A DNA stretch of 64,000 bases from Streptomyces angustmyceticus (GTDB lineage: Bacteria; Actinomycetota; Actinomycetes; Streptomycetales; Streptomycetaceae): the NCBI RefSeq assembly GCF_019933235.1, contig NZ_CP082945.1, forward strand, positions 5,679,501-5,743,500. The letters run 5' to 3'. A program made the position numbers and the translations under genes. The stretch's first letter is position 1; each line of letters begins with the position of its first letter. The notes under the pieces are model-generated. The model did not search any database. It was given only the letters and a program-made list of their open reading frames with translations, and was not told the DNA's origin. Below, in pieces: positions 39,246 to 46,997 of this stretch.

Positions 39246-40444
39246 TGGGTGGGCTCCTTCGTGCGCGGATCGACAGCGGGGGCACGGCCACCGGACGCGG
39301 CCCGGTCCGTGCGGTCCGCCCCCTCCGGCCGCGGCGGCCGGTCCCCGCGCTCCGCCCGGTCCGTGCGCGGCGGGAGCGGGGCGGCGAGGGCGGGCAGCAG
39401 CCCCACGAGGACGGAGGCGGCCGGCCAGAGGGGGAGGACGGGGGCGGTGAGCGGCACCGCGGGCGGGTGCAGGGCGGCGGACGCGTAGCCGTTCGCCCAG
39501 ATCATCAGGGCGGCGACGGCGATACCGGAACCCGCCACCAGCCAGGCGCGCACCCCCCACCGGTCGGGCCGGTAGCGGCTGCGCACCGACCGGCGGCCGC
39601 CCAGCCACAGCCCGGCGAGCGCCGCCGCCAGCCCGGCGAGCAGCAGCGGCAGCCCGTAGCCGCCGCCGGCCTCGCCCAGCAGCCCGTACGTCCCGGCGCA
39701 GACGCCGAGCAGCCCGCCGAGCGTGAGGACGGAGGTCAGGCGCCGTACGCCGGGCGGCACTTCGGCGCTGCGGCCGTAGCCGCGCGCGTCCATCGCCGCG
39801 GCCAGCGCCACCGAGCGCTCCAGCGCGCCCTCCAGGACCGGCAGCCCGACCTGCAGGAGCGCCCGGAACCCGCGGTCGGGGCGGCCGCGCAGCCGGCGCG
39901 CGGCACGCAGCCGCTGGACGTCGGCGACCAGATTCGGCGCGAAGGTCATCGCGACGACCACCGCGACGCCCGCCTCGTAGAGCGCGCCGGGCAGCGACTT
40001 CAGCAGCCGCGCCGGGTTCGCCAGCGCGTTGGCGGCACCCACGCAGATGAGGAGGGTGGCCAGCTTCAGGCCGTCGTACAGCGCGAAGACCATGCCCTCG
40101 GCGGTGACCCGGCCGCCGAGCCGGACACCCTTCGCCCAGTCGGGCAGCGGCACTTCGGGCAGCGTGACCAGGGTGTGCGTGCCGGGGATCGGCGAGCCGA
40201 GGACGAACGCGAAGAGCAGCCGGACGCCGATCACGAACAGCCCGACCTTGACGAACGCCCCGTACGAACGCGCCCACGGCGCATCGGTGCGGCGGGCCGC
40301 GACCACATAGCCGGCCACCCCCACCAGCAGCCCCAGCAGCAGCGGGTTCGTGGTGCGCGAGGCCGCGGTGGCCAGGCCGAGCGCCCACAGCCACCAGGCG
40401 CCGGCGTGCAGCGCGGTGGTACGGGTCGCCCGCGGGGCGCTCAT
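39242..40444 (-). CDS. ECF transporter T component (EcfT/CbiQ-like)
   Basis: Membrane protein of 400 aa, the scaffold linking the ATPases to the S subunit. Five or more helices; the coupling-helix Ala-Arg-Gly signatures are visible as AARRLRGRP and AMDARGYGRSAE, the classical EcfT A-R-G motifs. A C-terminal extension of about 70 residues, rich in Arg, Asp and Pro, follows the last helix. ATG 40444 overlaps the preceding stop (ATGA, 40441-40444). Confidence 0.88.
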   Translation of the reverse strand: MSAPRATRTTALHAGAWWLWALGLATAASRTTNPLLLGLLVGVAGYVVAARRTDAPWARSYGAFVKVGLFVIGVRLLFAFVLGSPIPGTHTLVTLPEVPLPDWAKGVRLGGRVTAEGMVFALYDGLKLATLLICVGAANALANPARLLKSLPGALYEAGVAVVVAMTFAPNLVADVQRLRAARRLRGRPDRGFRALLQVGLPVLEGALERSVALAAAMDARGYGRSAEVPPGVRRLTSVLTLGGLLGVCAGTYGLLGEAGGGYGLPLLLAGLAAALAGLWLGGRRSVRSRYRPDRWGVRAWLVAGSGIAVAALMIWANGYASAALHPPAVPLTAPVLPLWPAASVLVGLLPALAAPLPPRTDRAERGDRPPRPEGADRTDRAASGGRAPAVDPRTKEPTQ

Positions 40445-41112
40445 CCGCGCCGGCGGCGCGCCTGCCACACCGCCGCCGCGCCCAGCACGACCACCGCCGC
40501 GCCGCCGCCGATCAGCCCGGCGGACGGGCCGCCGTCGCCCCCGCCGTCCGCCGCGCGCCCGTCCGCCGCCGTGCCCGACGACGGCGCGGGTTCCTTCGCG
40601 CCCTTCTGCCCCTTCACCTGGTCCGCGCACCCCGACGCCGGATAGCCGGCGATGGCGCACAGCAGGGCGCTGGAGTCGTAGCGCAGCGGCCGGGCGACCG
40701 CCGCCAGCGCCTCGCCCGCCGAGGCGTCCTCGGGCACCTGGGCACACTCCGTCCGGGGCTTCGGCGGCCGTTCGCCGCCGGGCGCGTCCGCCGCGGTGCC
40801 GAAGTCGACGACGACGCCGATCCGCTTGCGGCCGTCCTTCGCCGGGGTGCCGTGGCAGATCGCGTCGAAGCCGGCGGCCGCCCGCGGCTTGCCGGCCGCG
40901 GCGGAGTCGGCGCTGACGGTGAAGCGGAACCCCGCCACCTCGCCGTCGGCCGGGCGCAGCGTGGCCGGCCCCTCGGTGGCGTACGCCCAGGAGCCGCCCT
41001 TGCCGTGCCAGAAGGACCAGTAGCGGTACTCCTGCGCCTGGGCGGGTGCGGCGGCCAGGCCGGTGACCGCCCCGGCCAGCAGCGCCGCGCCGGCGATCCC
41101 GGTGCGACGCAT
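40441..41112 (-). CDS. SCO2322-like surface-anchored protein
   Basis: Protein of 223 aa. A signal peptide (RRTGIAGAALLAGAVTGLAAAPAQAQ) precedes an outer domain beginning EYRYWSFWHGKGGSWAYATEGPA, with three or four cysteines (ICHG, ECAQ, LLCAIAGYPASGCAD). Then comes a disordered Gly/Ala/Asp spacer and a C-terminal membrane helix (GLIGGGAAVVVLGAAAVW) with an Arg tail. It resembles the protein family named after S. coelicolor SCO2322. Function unproven. Its place between a toroid protein and ECF genes in a B12-controlled operon suggests a ligand-capture role. Stop and start overlap as TGATG at 41110-41114. Confidence 0.75.
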   Translation of the reverse strand: MRRTGIAGAALLAGAVTGLAAAPAQAQEYRYWSFWHGKGGSWAYATEGPATLRPADGEVAGFRFTVSADSAAAGKPRAAAGFDAICHGTPAKDGRKRIGVVVDFGTAADAPGGERPPKPRTECAQVPEDASAGEALAAVARPLRYDSSALLCAIAGYPASGCADQVKGQKGAKEPAPSSGTAADGRAADGGGDGGPSAGLIGGGAAVVVLGAAAVWQARRRRG

Positions 41113-42398
41113 CAGAGCCCGCTCTTCTTGCGGCTGCTCAGCAGGAAGCCGATGCCGGCGCCGATGGCGAGGCCGATGCCGATGATCCAGGGCAGACCGA
41201 TGCCGCCGCCCTCGGAGTCGCCGCCGTCCTCGGCGTCCTTCTTCGCCGCGGCGGCCGGGGCGGGGCCGGTGGCGTTGAGCGCGGCCACCAGGTCGGTGCC
41301 GCCGAACGACCGCGGGTCGGTGCCGGTGGCGTGCGCGGCCAGCACCAGCTGGGCGTACGCGGCCGGGCCGCTCTGCTTCGCCCAGCCCGCCGCGTTCTTC
41401 TCCAGCCACGCCAGCGGCTTCGCCGCGGCGGCGCCGTGCCCGCCGGCCGCCAGCGCCACCACGGCGTCGGCGGTGTTGCCGACGTCGGGCTGCTTCTTCG
41501 CCCCCGGCATCGCGGAGAGCAGGTGCTGCCCGTTCTTGTCGAGCTGGGCGACGAGGTAGCCGTCGCCGCCCTCCGCGGCCCGCACCGGGTCGCCGCCCGC
41601 CTTCTTGTCCTCGTCGCCCTCGCAGCTCAGCGGCTTGACGGGGGCGGTGGCGTTCTTGCCGGCCGGTGCCACGACGAAACCCTTGCCGAGCGCGGCGGTC
41701 GCGGCGGCCGCGGTGGCGTCCGCGTTCGGGGCCGCGCCCTTGAGCTGGAAGGTGAAGGCGCCGCGCCCCTCCGCCTTCTCCTCACAGCCCAGCCGGAAGG
41801 TGAGCAGCGCGTCGTACGGCGACTTGCCGCCCTTCTTCGACGTCACCGACCGGGGCTTCTCACCGGCCGCCGTGAGCGCGCCGATGACCACGGAGGTGGA
41901 GTTGGCGTCGCTGGCCGAGCCGGGCGCCGAGCTCCAGCCGCCGTCGTCGTTCTGCACCGACTTCAGCCACGTCACGGCCTTGTGCACGGCGTCGCCGTGC
42001 CCGCCCAGCGCGGCCAGCGCCTGCACCGCGGCGGCCGTCGGGTTGGTGTCCCGCCGGGTCTTGGCGTCGCAGGGCGTGCCCGGCTCGGCCCGGTAGGCGG
42101 TGAACGCGCCGTCGGCGCACTGCTGGCCGGCCAGCCACGTCACGGCGGACGGGGCCGGGCGGATGCCCACGGTGTCCTGGGCCAGCAGCGCGAGCGACTG
42201 CCGCCAGACCCCGTCGAACTGCGGGTCGTTGGTGCCGTACAGCCCGTCGGGCAGCTTCCCGGGGGACGCGGAGTCGGCGTACGCGGCGGGGGCAGCGGCC
42301 GCGCCCAGCACCGCCACGGCCGCCAGCGCCGTGGCGGCGCGGCGCGCCAGGAAGGCGACGGAGTGCGTCAAGGGGGCCTGGTGAGCCATGGGGGCCAT
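41112..42398 (-). CDS. surface-anchored alpha/alpha-toroid (prenyltransferase/squalene-oxidase repeat) protein
   Basis: Protein of 428 aa, first gene of the operon. A signal peptide (ATALAAVAVLGAAAAPAAYA) is followed by an alpha/alpha barrel with repeated AVTWLAGQQCADGAFTAY, AVQALAALGGHGDAV, TWLKSVQNDDGGWSS, AVVALAAGG and AWLEKNAAGW units. A C-terminal helix (WIIGIGLAIGAGIGFLL) with SSRKKSGL anchors it outside the membrane. Terpene-cyclase activity is unlikely, because no DxDD or similar catalytic acid motif is seen and the protein is extracellular. Transcobalamin and intrinsic factor have the same alpha-toroid architecture, and the gene lies directly behind a cobalamin riboswitch. ATG 42398 is preferred. 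Confidence 0.8.
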   Translation of the reverse strand: MAPMAHQAPLTHSVAFLARRAATALAAVAVLGAAAAPAAYADSASPGKLPDGLYGTNDPQFDGVWRQSLALLAQDTVGIRPAPSAVTWLAGQQCADGAFTAYRAEPGTPCDAKTRRDTNPTAAAVQALAALGGHGDAVHKAVTWLKSVQNDDGGWSSAPGSASDANSTSVVIGALTAAGEKPRSVTSKKGGKSPYDALLTFRLGCEEKAEGRGAFTFQLKGAAPNADATAAAATAALGKGFVVAPAGKNATAPVKPLSCEGDEDKKAGGDPVRAAEGGDGYLVAQLDKNGQHLLSAMPGAKKQPDVGNTADAVVALAAGGHGAAAAKPLAWLEKNAAGWAKQSGPAAYAQLVLAAHATGTDPRSFGGTDLVAALNATGPAPAAAAKKDAEDGGDSEGGGIGLPWIIGIGLAIGAGIGFLLSSRKKSGL

Positions 42399-42579
42399 CG
42401 GGTCGGTGCCTCTCGGGTCGGGTCGCGGCGATGCTACGCAGCCGCGCTCGGCCGGCCACCCGCCCGCCGATCCGGGATCGGCCGCGGTGGCACCGGGCTC
42501 AGCTCCGTATACCTCGACGGTGCCGCGCACCGGCCGTCCGCGGGGGCGGGCGGCCGTGGTGGCGCGAGCCTTGGTCGTG

Positions 42580-42720
42580 CCCCTCGGGTGCTCCGGCTCG
42601 TACGGCCCCGCTCCGGGCCGGGGCGCGGTGCGGGCGGGCCGTCCTCACGGTTGCGGGTCAGCGCCGGATTTCCACCGGCTTCCCCCGATCGGGTACGGAT
42701 GAAGTTGTCCCGCATACCTT
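42580..42720 (-). promoter_or_regulatory. cobalamin (B12) riboswitch
   Basis: On the minus strand, GGGAAGCCGGTGGAAATCCG leads into GCGCTGACCCGCAACCGTGA (about 42642-42683), the textbook cobalamin-riboswitch core. A B12-box-like AGCCGGAGCACC lies near 42587-42598. It is about 180 bases before the toroid gene and controls the five-gene operon to 36676. Confidence 0.93.
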
Positions 42721-42742
42721 AACCGGCGCCCGGCGGGCCACT

Positions 42743-42800
42743 CGCTCGCCCGTACGAACCGTGCGAGCGGTATGAGAGGTGCGAGCGGTACGGGCGAGCG
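42743..42800 (-). terminator. long hairpin after MBL gene, with short repeats
   Basis: Perfect 13-base inverted repeat (42743-42755 with 42788-42800). The surrounding 42755-42860 is made of degenerate GAGCGGTACG-like units. It separates the end of the MBL gene (42898) from the riboswitch operon and probably terminates transcription before it. Confidence 0.55.
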
Positions 42801-42897
42801 CGAGCGCTCCCAGCGGTACGAGCGGTCCCAGCGGCGCGCACCGTACGAGCAGCGGAGCCGTGCCCCGGACCGCACCACGCCCGGTGCCGCCGCCCCC

Positions 42898-43947
42898 TCA
42901 CACCGCCTGGTACCGCACCGGATCGGACCCCGCCACCCGCTCCGCCCGCCCCAGCTTCACCAGCCGGCGCAGGTGGGCCTCGGCCTCCGTGACGGCGATG
43001 GTGCGGGAGGCGTAGGGGATCTGCTCCCAGGGGCGGTTCCACTCCATGGCCGTGGAGAGCTGCCAGGGGGTGCGGGGCTCGCGGAGCAGCTCCCGCAGCT
43101 GGGAGAGCCGCGCCTCGTGGTGGGCGAGCAGCTCGCGGACGCGGCCGCCGGCGTCGGTGAAGGCGTGCTGGTGGGCGGGCAGCACCTCGGCGGGCGCGAG
43201 CCGGCCGACGCGTTCCAGGGAGGCGAGGTAGTCGCCCAGGGGGTCGAGGGCCTCGCCCCCGTCGCCCTCCGGGTCCTCGTACAGGCCGATGTGCGGGGTG
43301 ATGCCGGGGAGCAGATGGTCGCCGGAGAAGAGCCGGCCGAAGCCGCCGGCCCGCCCCGACGGGTGCTCCTCCTCCAGGTGCAGGCACACATGGCCGGGGG
43401 TGTGCCCCGGTGTCCAGACGGCGCGCACCCGGCGCCCCGGCAGGTCGAGCAGCTCGCCGGGCGCGATGTCGCGGTCCGGCAGGGCGGCCCCCCGGCCGGG
43501 CGGTCTCCCGCCGCGTCCCCCGGCACGCGCCTCGCGCAGCGGCGCCAGGTGCGCGTCCGGTGCGCCCGCCGCCGCGAGCCGGGCGGTGAGGTGGTCGAGC
43601 CACTGGCCCGGTGCGGCCTCGCGGGTGCGGCGGACCACGGCGGTGTCCGCGGCGTGCATCGCGATCCAGGCGCCCGAGACCTCCCGCACCCTGCCCGAGA
43701 GGCCGTGGTGATCGGGGTGGTGGTGGGTGATCAGGACGCCGTGGAGATCGTTGACGGCGAAGCCGCAGGCGCCGACGCCGGCGACGAGGGTGTCCCAGGA
43801 ATCCGGGTCGTCCCAGCCGGTGTCGACGAGCACGGGCCCGCGTCCGGTCTCCAGCAGGTGGACGAGGGTGTGGCCGAGCGGGTTGTCCGGTATGGGGACG
43901 GCGATGCTCCACACCCCGCCCTTGTGGTCGGTCACCTGTGGCGTCAT
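42898..43947 (-). CDS. MBL-fold metallo-hydrolase
   Basis: Hydrolase of 349 aa. The metal motif is LITHHHPDHHGLSG (HxHxDH) near residue 78, with further ligands in WTPGHTPGHVCLH and FSGDHLLPGITPHIG, and a C-terminal winged-helix-like segment (AEAHLRRLVKLGRAERV). The arrangement is that of glyoxalase II/LACTB2-like thioesterases, so hydrolysis of an acyl-CoA or similar thioester is plausible. ATG 43947 has GAGAGGGGAC just upstream. The perfect KstR motif at 44000-44013 lies in its promoter, so it joins the sterol regulon. Confidence 0.85.
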   Translation of the reverse strand: MTPQVTDHKGGVWSIAVPIPDNPLGHTLVHLLETGRGPVLVDTGWDDPDSWDTLVAGVGACGFAVNDLHGVLITHHHPDHHGLSGRVREVSGAWIAMHAADTAVVRRTREAAPGQWLDHLTARLAAAGAPDAHLAPLREARAGGRGGRPPGRGAALPDRDIAPGELLDLPGRRVRAVWTPGHTPGHVCLHLEEEHPSGRAGGFGRLFSGDHLLPGITPHIGLYEDPEGDGGEALDPLGDYLASLERVGRLAPAEVLPAHQHAFTDAGGRVRELLAHHEARLSQLRELLREPRTPWQLSTAMEWNRPWEQIPYASRTIAVTEAEAHLRRLVKLGRAERVAGSDPVRYQAV

Positions 43948-43999
43948 CCCGGTCCCCTCTCGGTGTGGCATACACCTGGCAGCCGGCCCTCACTATAAC

Positions 44000-44013
44000 T
44001 AGAACCGGTTTCA
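44000..44013 (-). promoter_or_regulatory. perfect KstR motif upstream of the MBL gene
   Basis: TAGAACCGGTTTCA fits TnnAACnnGTTnnA at all eight fixed positions, 52 bases before the MBL start. Confidence 0.75.
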
Positions 44014-44146
44014 ATGCGGCGTGAAGTGACCCTTCCGTCCACGCCGGTTCGCGCGGCGAGGGCGCCCTTCGTGCGGCGAGGGCGCGGTTCGCGCGGCGGC
44101 CCGGCCGGGGTCGGCGTTTCGGCCGCGCGCTGTGGACTCCTCCCAC

Positions 44147-44165
44147 TGGAACTGGTATCAGTTCC
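44147..44165 (+). promoter_or_regulatory. KstR-like palindrome upstream of aldehyde dehydrogenase
   Basis: TGGAACTGGTATCA (44147-44160) matches seven of eight fixed positions. The perfect dyad GGAACTG-GTAT-CAGTTCC spans 44148-44165, about 85 bases before the ALDH start. Confidence 0.65.
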
Positions 44166-44247
44166 CGGTGCAACGACCTTTGTGATGGAGCGTCAGGAAC
44201 CGTCAGGGATCGCCGGACAGGCGGCCAACCCGCAGGAGGCGGCAGCG

Positions 44248-45699
44248 ATGAGCGACCTCGTCGAGCACACCAGGCTCTACATAGGCGGTGAGTGGGCCGA
44301 TCCGGCCGGCCGGGACGTGATCGAGGTCGTCTCGCCGCACACCGAACAGGTCATCGGCCGGGTGCCGCACGCCTCGCGGGCCGACGTCGACCGCGCGGTG
44401 GCCGCGGCCCGTACGTCGTTCGACTCCGGGGTGTGGGCGAACGCCCCGCTGGCGGACCGGATCGCGGTGGTGACGCGTATCAAGGACGCCTTCGCCGCCC
44501 GCAGCGAGGAGATCGCCAGGGTCATCAGCTCCGAGAACGGCACGCCCTTCACCTCCGGCGTGATGGTGCAGTCGCTGGCCGCGATGCTGGCGTGGGACGC
44601 GGCGCTGACCGTGGCCCGGGACTTCCCGTTCGAGGAGCGGCGGGACGGCGTGCTGGGGCCGCTGCTGGTGCGGCGGGAGCCGGCCGGCGTGGTCGCGGCC
44701 GTCGTGCCGTGGAACGTCCCGCAGTTCACCGCCGCCGCCAAGCTCGCGCCCGCGCTGCTGGCCGGCTGCTCGGTGGTGCTCAAAGTGTCGCCGGAGACCC
44801 CGTTGGACGCGTACCTCCTCGCCGAGATCGCGACGGAGGCCGGGCTGCCGCAAGGCGTGCTGTCGATCCTCCCGGCGGACCGCGAGGTGAGCGAGTACCT
44901 CGTCGGGCATCCGGGCGTGGACAAGGTGTCGTTCACCGGCTCGGTGGCGGCGGGCAAGCGGGTCATGGAGGTCGCGGCCCGCAACCTCAGCCGGGTCACG
45001 CTGGAACTGGGCGGCAAGTCCGCCGCGGTGATCCTGCCGGACGCCGACCTGGACGCGGCGGTGGCCGGCATCGTCCCGTTCGCCTGGATGATCAACGGTC
45101 AGGCGTGCGTGGCCCAGACGCGGATCCTCGCGCCGCGCAGCCACTACGACGAGATCGCCGACCGGTTCACCGCGGCGGCGTCCGCGCTCACCGTCGGCGA
45201 CCCGCTGGATCCGGCCACCGAACTCGGCCCGCTGGTCGCCCGCCGCCAGCAGCAGCGCTCGCTGGACTACATCGAACTCGGCCGCAAGGAGGGCGCCGAG
45301 GTCCTCACCGGCGGCGGCCGGCCCGAGGGGCAGCCGACGGGCTGGTACGTCGAGCCGACCCTCTTCGGCCGGGTCGACAACTCCATGCGGATCGCCCGCG
45401 AGGAGATCTTCGGCCCGGTCATCTGCCTGCTCCCGTACGACGACGAGGCCGAGGCGGTACGGATCGCCAACGACTCCGACTACGGGCTCTCCGGCTCGGT
45501 GTGGACGGCCGACGTCGACCACGGCGTCGACCTCGCCCGGCAGGTGCGCACCGGCACGTACTCGGTGAACACCTTCAGCATCGACATGCTCGGGCCGTTC
45601 GGCGGCTACAAGAACTCCGGCATCGGGCGGGAGTTCGGGCGCGAGGGCTTCGGCGCCTACCTGGAGCACAAGATGATCCACCTGCCGGCGGGTGCCTGA
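44248..45699 (+). CDS. aldehyde dehydrogenase (Rv0223c-like)
   Basis: NAD(P)-dependent enzyme of 483 aa. Active-site elements: PWNVPQF (oxyanion Asn), VTLELGGKSAAV (general-base Glu), INGQACVAQTR (Cys nucleophile), EEIFGPVICLLPYD and the C-terminal PFGGYKNSGIGREFG. From context it may oxidise the sterol side-chain aldehyde or alcohol product of CYP125. In M. tuberculosis the related Rv0223c is, as I recall, in the KstR regulon. ATG 44248 has CAGGAGG 7 bases upstream. TGATG overlap with the ferredoxin gene. Confidence 0.9.
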   Translation: MSDLVEHTRLYIGGEWADPAGRDVIEVVSPHTEQVIGRVPHASRADVDRAVAAARTSFDSGVWANAPLADRIAVVTRIKDAFAARSEEIARVISSENGTPFTSGVMVQSLAAMLAWDAALTVARDFPFEERRDGVLGPLLVRREPAGVVAAVVPWNVPQFTAAAKLAPALLAGCSVVLKVSPETPLDAYLLAEIATEAGLPQGVLSILPADREVSEYLVGHPGVDKVSFTGSVAAGKRVMEVAARNLSRVTLELGGKSAAVILPDADLDAAVAGIVPFAWMINGQACVAQTRILAPRSHYDEIADRFTAAASALTVGDPLDPATELGPLVARRQQQRSLDYIELGRKEGAEVLTGGGRPEGQPTGWYVEPTLFGRVDNSMRIAREEIFGPVICLLPYDDEAEAVRIANDSDYGLSGSVWTADVDHGVDLARQVRTGTYSVNTFSIDMLGPFGGYKNSGIGREFGREGFGAYLEHKMIHLPAGA

Positions 45700-45932
45700 T
45701 GGGCGACCGCTGGCGGGTGGAGGTGGACCGGAGCATCTGCATCGGCTCCGGGATGTGCGCGGGCACGGCACCGGACGGCTTCCGGCTGGACTCGGCCCGG
45801 CAGTCGCATCCGGTGGCGCCGGAGACGGACGCCGACGAGTCGGTGCTGGCGGCCGCCGAGGGGTGCCCCGTGGAGGCGATCACCGTGACCGTGGCCGGCA
45901 GCGACGAGGCGGTGTTCCCGCCGGAGGAGTGA
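45699..45932 (+). CDS. 3Fe-4S ferredoxin
   Basis: Protein of 77 aa. Cysteine pattern SICIGSGMCAGTAPDGF plus EGCPVEAI: three cluster cysteines with Gly at the usual fourth position, i.e. a 3Fe-4S ferredoxin of the type serving P450s. It starts within the ALDH stop (TGATG), so the two are made together, and it is the obvious electron donor candidate for CYP125 at 32379-33611. Confidence 0.92.
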   Translation: MGDRWRVEVDRSICIGSGMCAGTAPDGFRLDSARQSHPVAPETDADESVLAAAEGCPVEAITVTVAGSDEAVFPPEE

Positions 45933-46068
45933 GGGGGCGGGGGCGGGGTGGAGGGAGGCCCGTAGGGGGGCGGGACGGTGGTCCCGTAGGGGGTCGGTGG
46001 GCCCCTTGCGGGCCAACTACCCCGGCCGACGGCGGAACGAACGCCTCAGGCTCCCGCCCGCCCCGCCG

Positions 46069-46758
46069 CTACCGCTTCCCGCCGCGCCCGTTCCCTTCCC
46101 GGGCCGTGAGGTCGATCAGGCGGCAGACCGTCTCGATGTCTATCTTCACCTGGGCGATCGAGGCCCGGCCCGACAGCCAGGTGATCAGGGCGGAGTGCCA
46201 GGTGTGCTCGATGACCCGGACCGCGGAGAGCTGTTCGGGGGTGGGCGAGACGGAGGGGCGCGCCGGCTCCCGCGCAGGGTGGTGGTGGGCGACGGGCGGG
46301 GCCATCGCGTCGAGGATGATCGCGGTGGTCAGCCGGGAGACGGTGTCGACCTCGGGGCTGACGGAACGGTCGGCGAAGGTCAGCGCGCGCACCATCGCGT
46401 CCGCGAGGTGCGGCTCGCGCTGCAGCGCGCGGAAGGCCCGCATCAGGGTCTGGGCGACCCGGGCGCCCGGGTCCTGCTCCGACGGCGGGCGCTTGCGCAG
46501 GGTTTCGTGCATGTGCTGGAGCTGGTCCTGCATGGTGGCGACCAGCAGGTGCACCTTGGAGGGGAAGTACCGGTAGAGGGTGCCGAGCGCGACGCCCGAG
46601 GACTCGGCGACCTCGCGCATCTGCACGGCGTCGAAGCCACCACGGGACGCCAGCTTGGCGCTGGTGTGCAGAATGCGGCGGCGCCGTGCCTCCTGACGCT
46701 CGGTCAGGGGAGGACTCGCGGGAAGCGTCGGCCTGGCCGCCTTGGATTCCGTAGTCAT
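46069..46758 (-). CDS. kstR: TetR family repressor, KstR-like (sterol regulator)
   Basis: Repressor of 229 aa. The helix-turn-helix RRRRILHTSAKLASRGGFDAVQMREVAESSGVALGTLYRYFPSKVHLLVATM (about residues 20-75, shown in parts of the family as AVQMR, VGTLYRYFPSKVHLL) is almost that of M. tuberculosis KstR, which binds 3-oxo-cholestenoyl-CoA. The C-terminal part (MVRALTFADRSVSPEVD, HSALITWLSGRASIAQVKIDIE) also follows KstR. ATG 46758 is chosen; ATG 46767 is an alternative. It diverges from the glycosyltransferase operon, with a perfect KstR motif at 46930-46943 between them. Confidence 0.87.
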   Translation of the reverse strand: MTTESKAARPTLPASPPLTERQEARRRRILHTSAKLASRGGFDAVQMREVAESSGVALGTLYRYFPSKVHLLVATMQDQLQHMHETLRKRPPSEQDPGARVAQTLMRAFRALQREPHLADAMVRALTFADRSVSPEVDTVSRLTTAIILDAMAPPVAHHHPAREPARPSVSPTPEQLSAVRVIEHTWHSALITWLSGRASIAQVKIDIETVCRLIDLTAREGNGRGGKR

Positions 46759-46929
46759 ATTTCCCATTCCGTGGCACTCCGTCCGCGATGCGGCGAGTGC
46801 CGGTGGTGTGATCGGCACAGCATGGCAGGGGGGCGGGTGGTGGCGCGAATCACCTGGTGCGGCTCTTTTCGCATCGTTCTCGGCCGGTAGATTCGAAGCT
46901 CGGTGAACTGATGAGTAGCCCAGCAGTTC

Positions 46930-46943
46930 TGAAACTTGTTCTA
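46930..46943. promoter_or_regulatory. perfect KstR motif between kstR and the glycosyltransferase operon
   Basis: TGAAACTTGTTCTA fits TnnAACnnGTTnnA at all eight fixed positions. It lies 55 bases before GTG 46998 and 172 bases before the kstR start, so it may serve both. Confidence 0.78.
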
Positions 46944-46997
46944 GATTACCGCCAGCGGTTACGCTCCGGCGAAAGTCCAGTGAGAAGGGGGCCGAGC

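Noticed and set aside
37554-40394. Extension of the ECF ATPase to 946 residues
   Set aside because: Residues before the GTG at 39245 overlap the ecfT gene in another frame and have no domain; a ribosome site and GTGA overlap support 39245.
41112-42398. Terpene cyclase or prenyltransferase enzyme
   Set aside because: No DxDD or DDxxD-type motif; signal peptide and C-terminal anchor place it outside the cell.
46857-46997. Glycosyltransferase start at 46857 or 46911
   Set aside because: It would put the perfect KstR motif inside the gene; GTG 46998 has a ribosome site and correct domain start.
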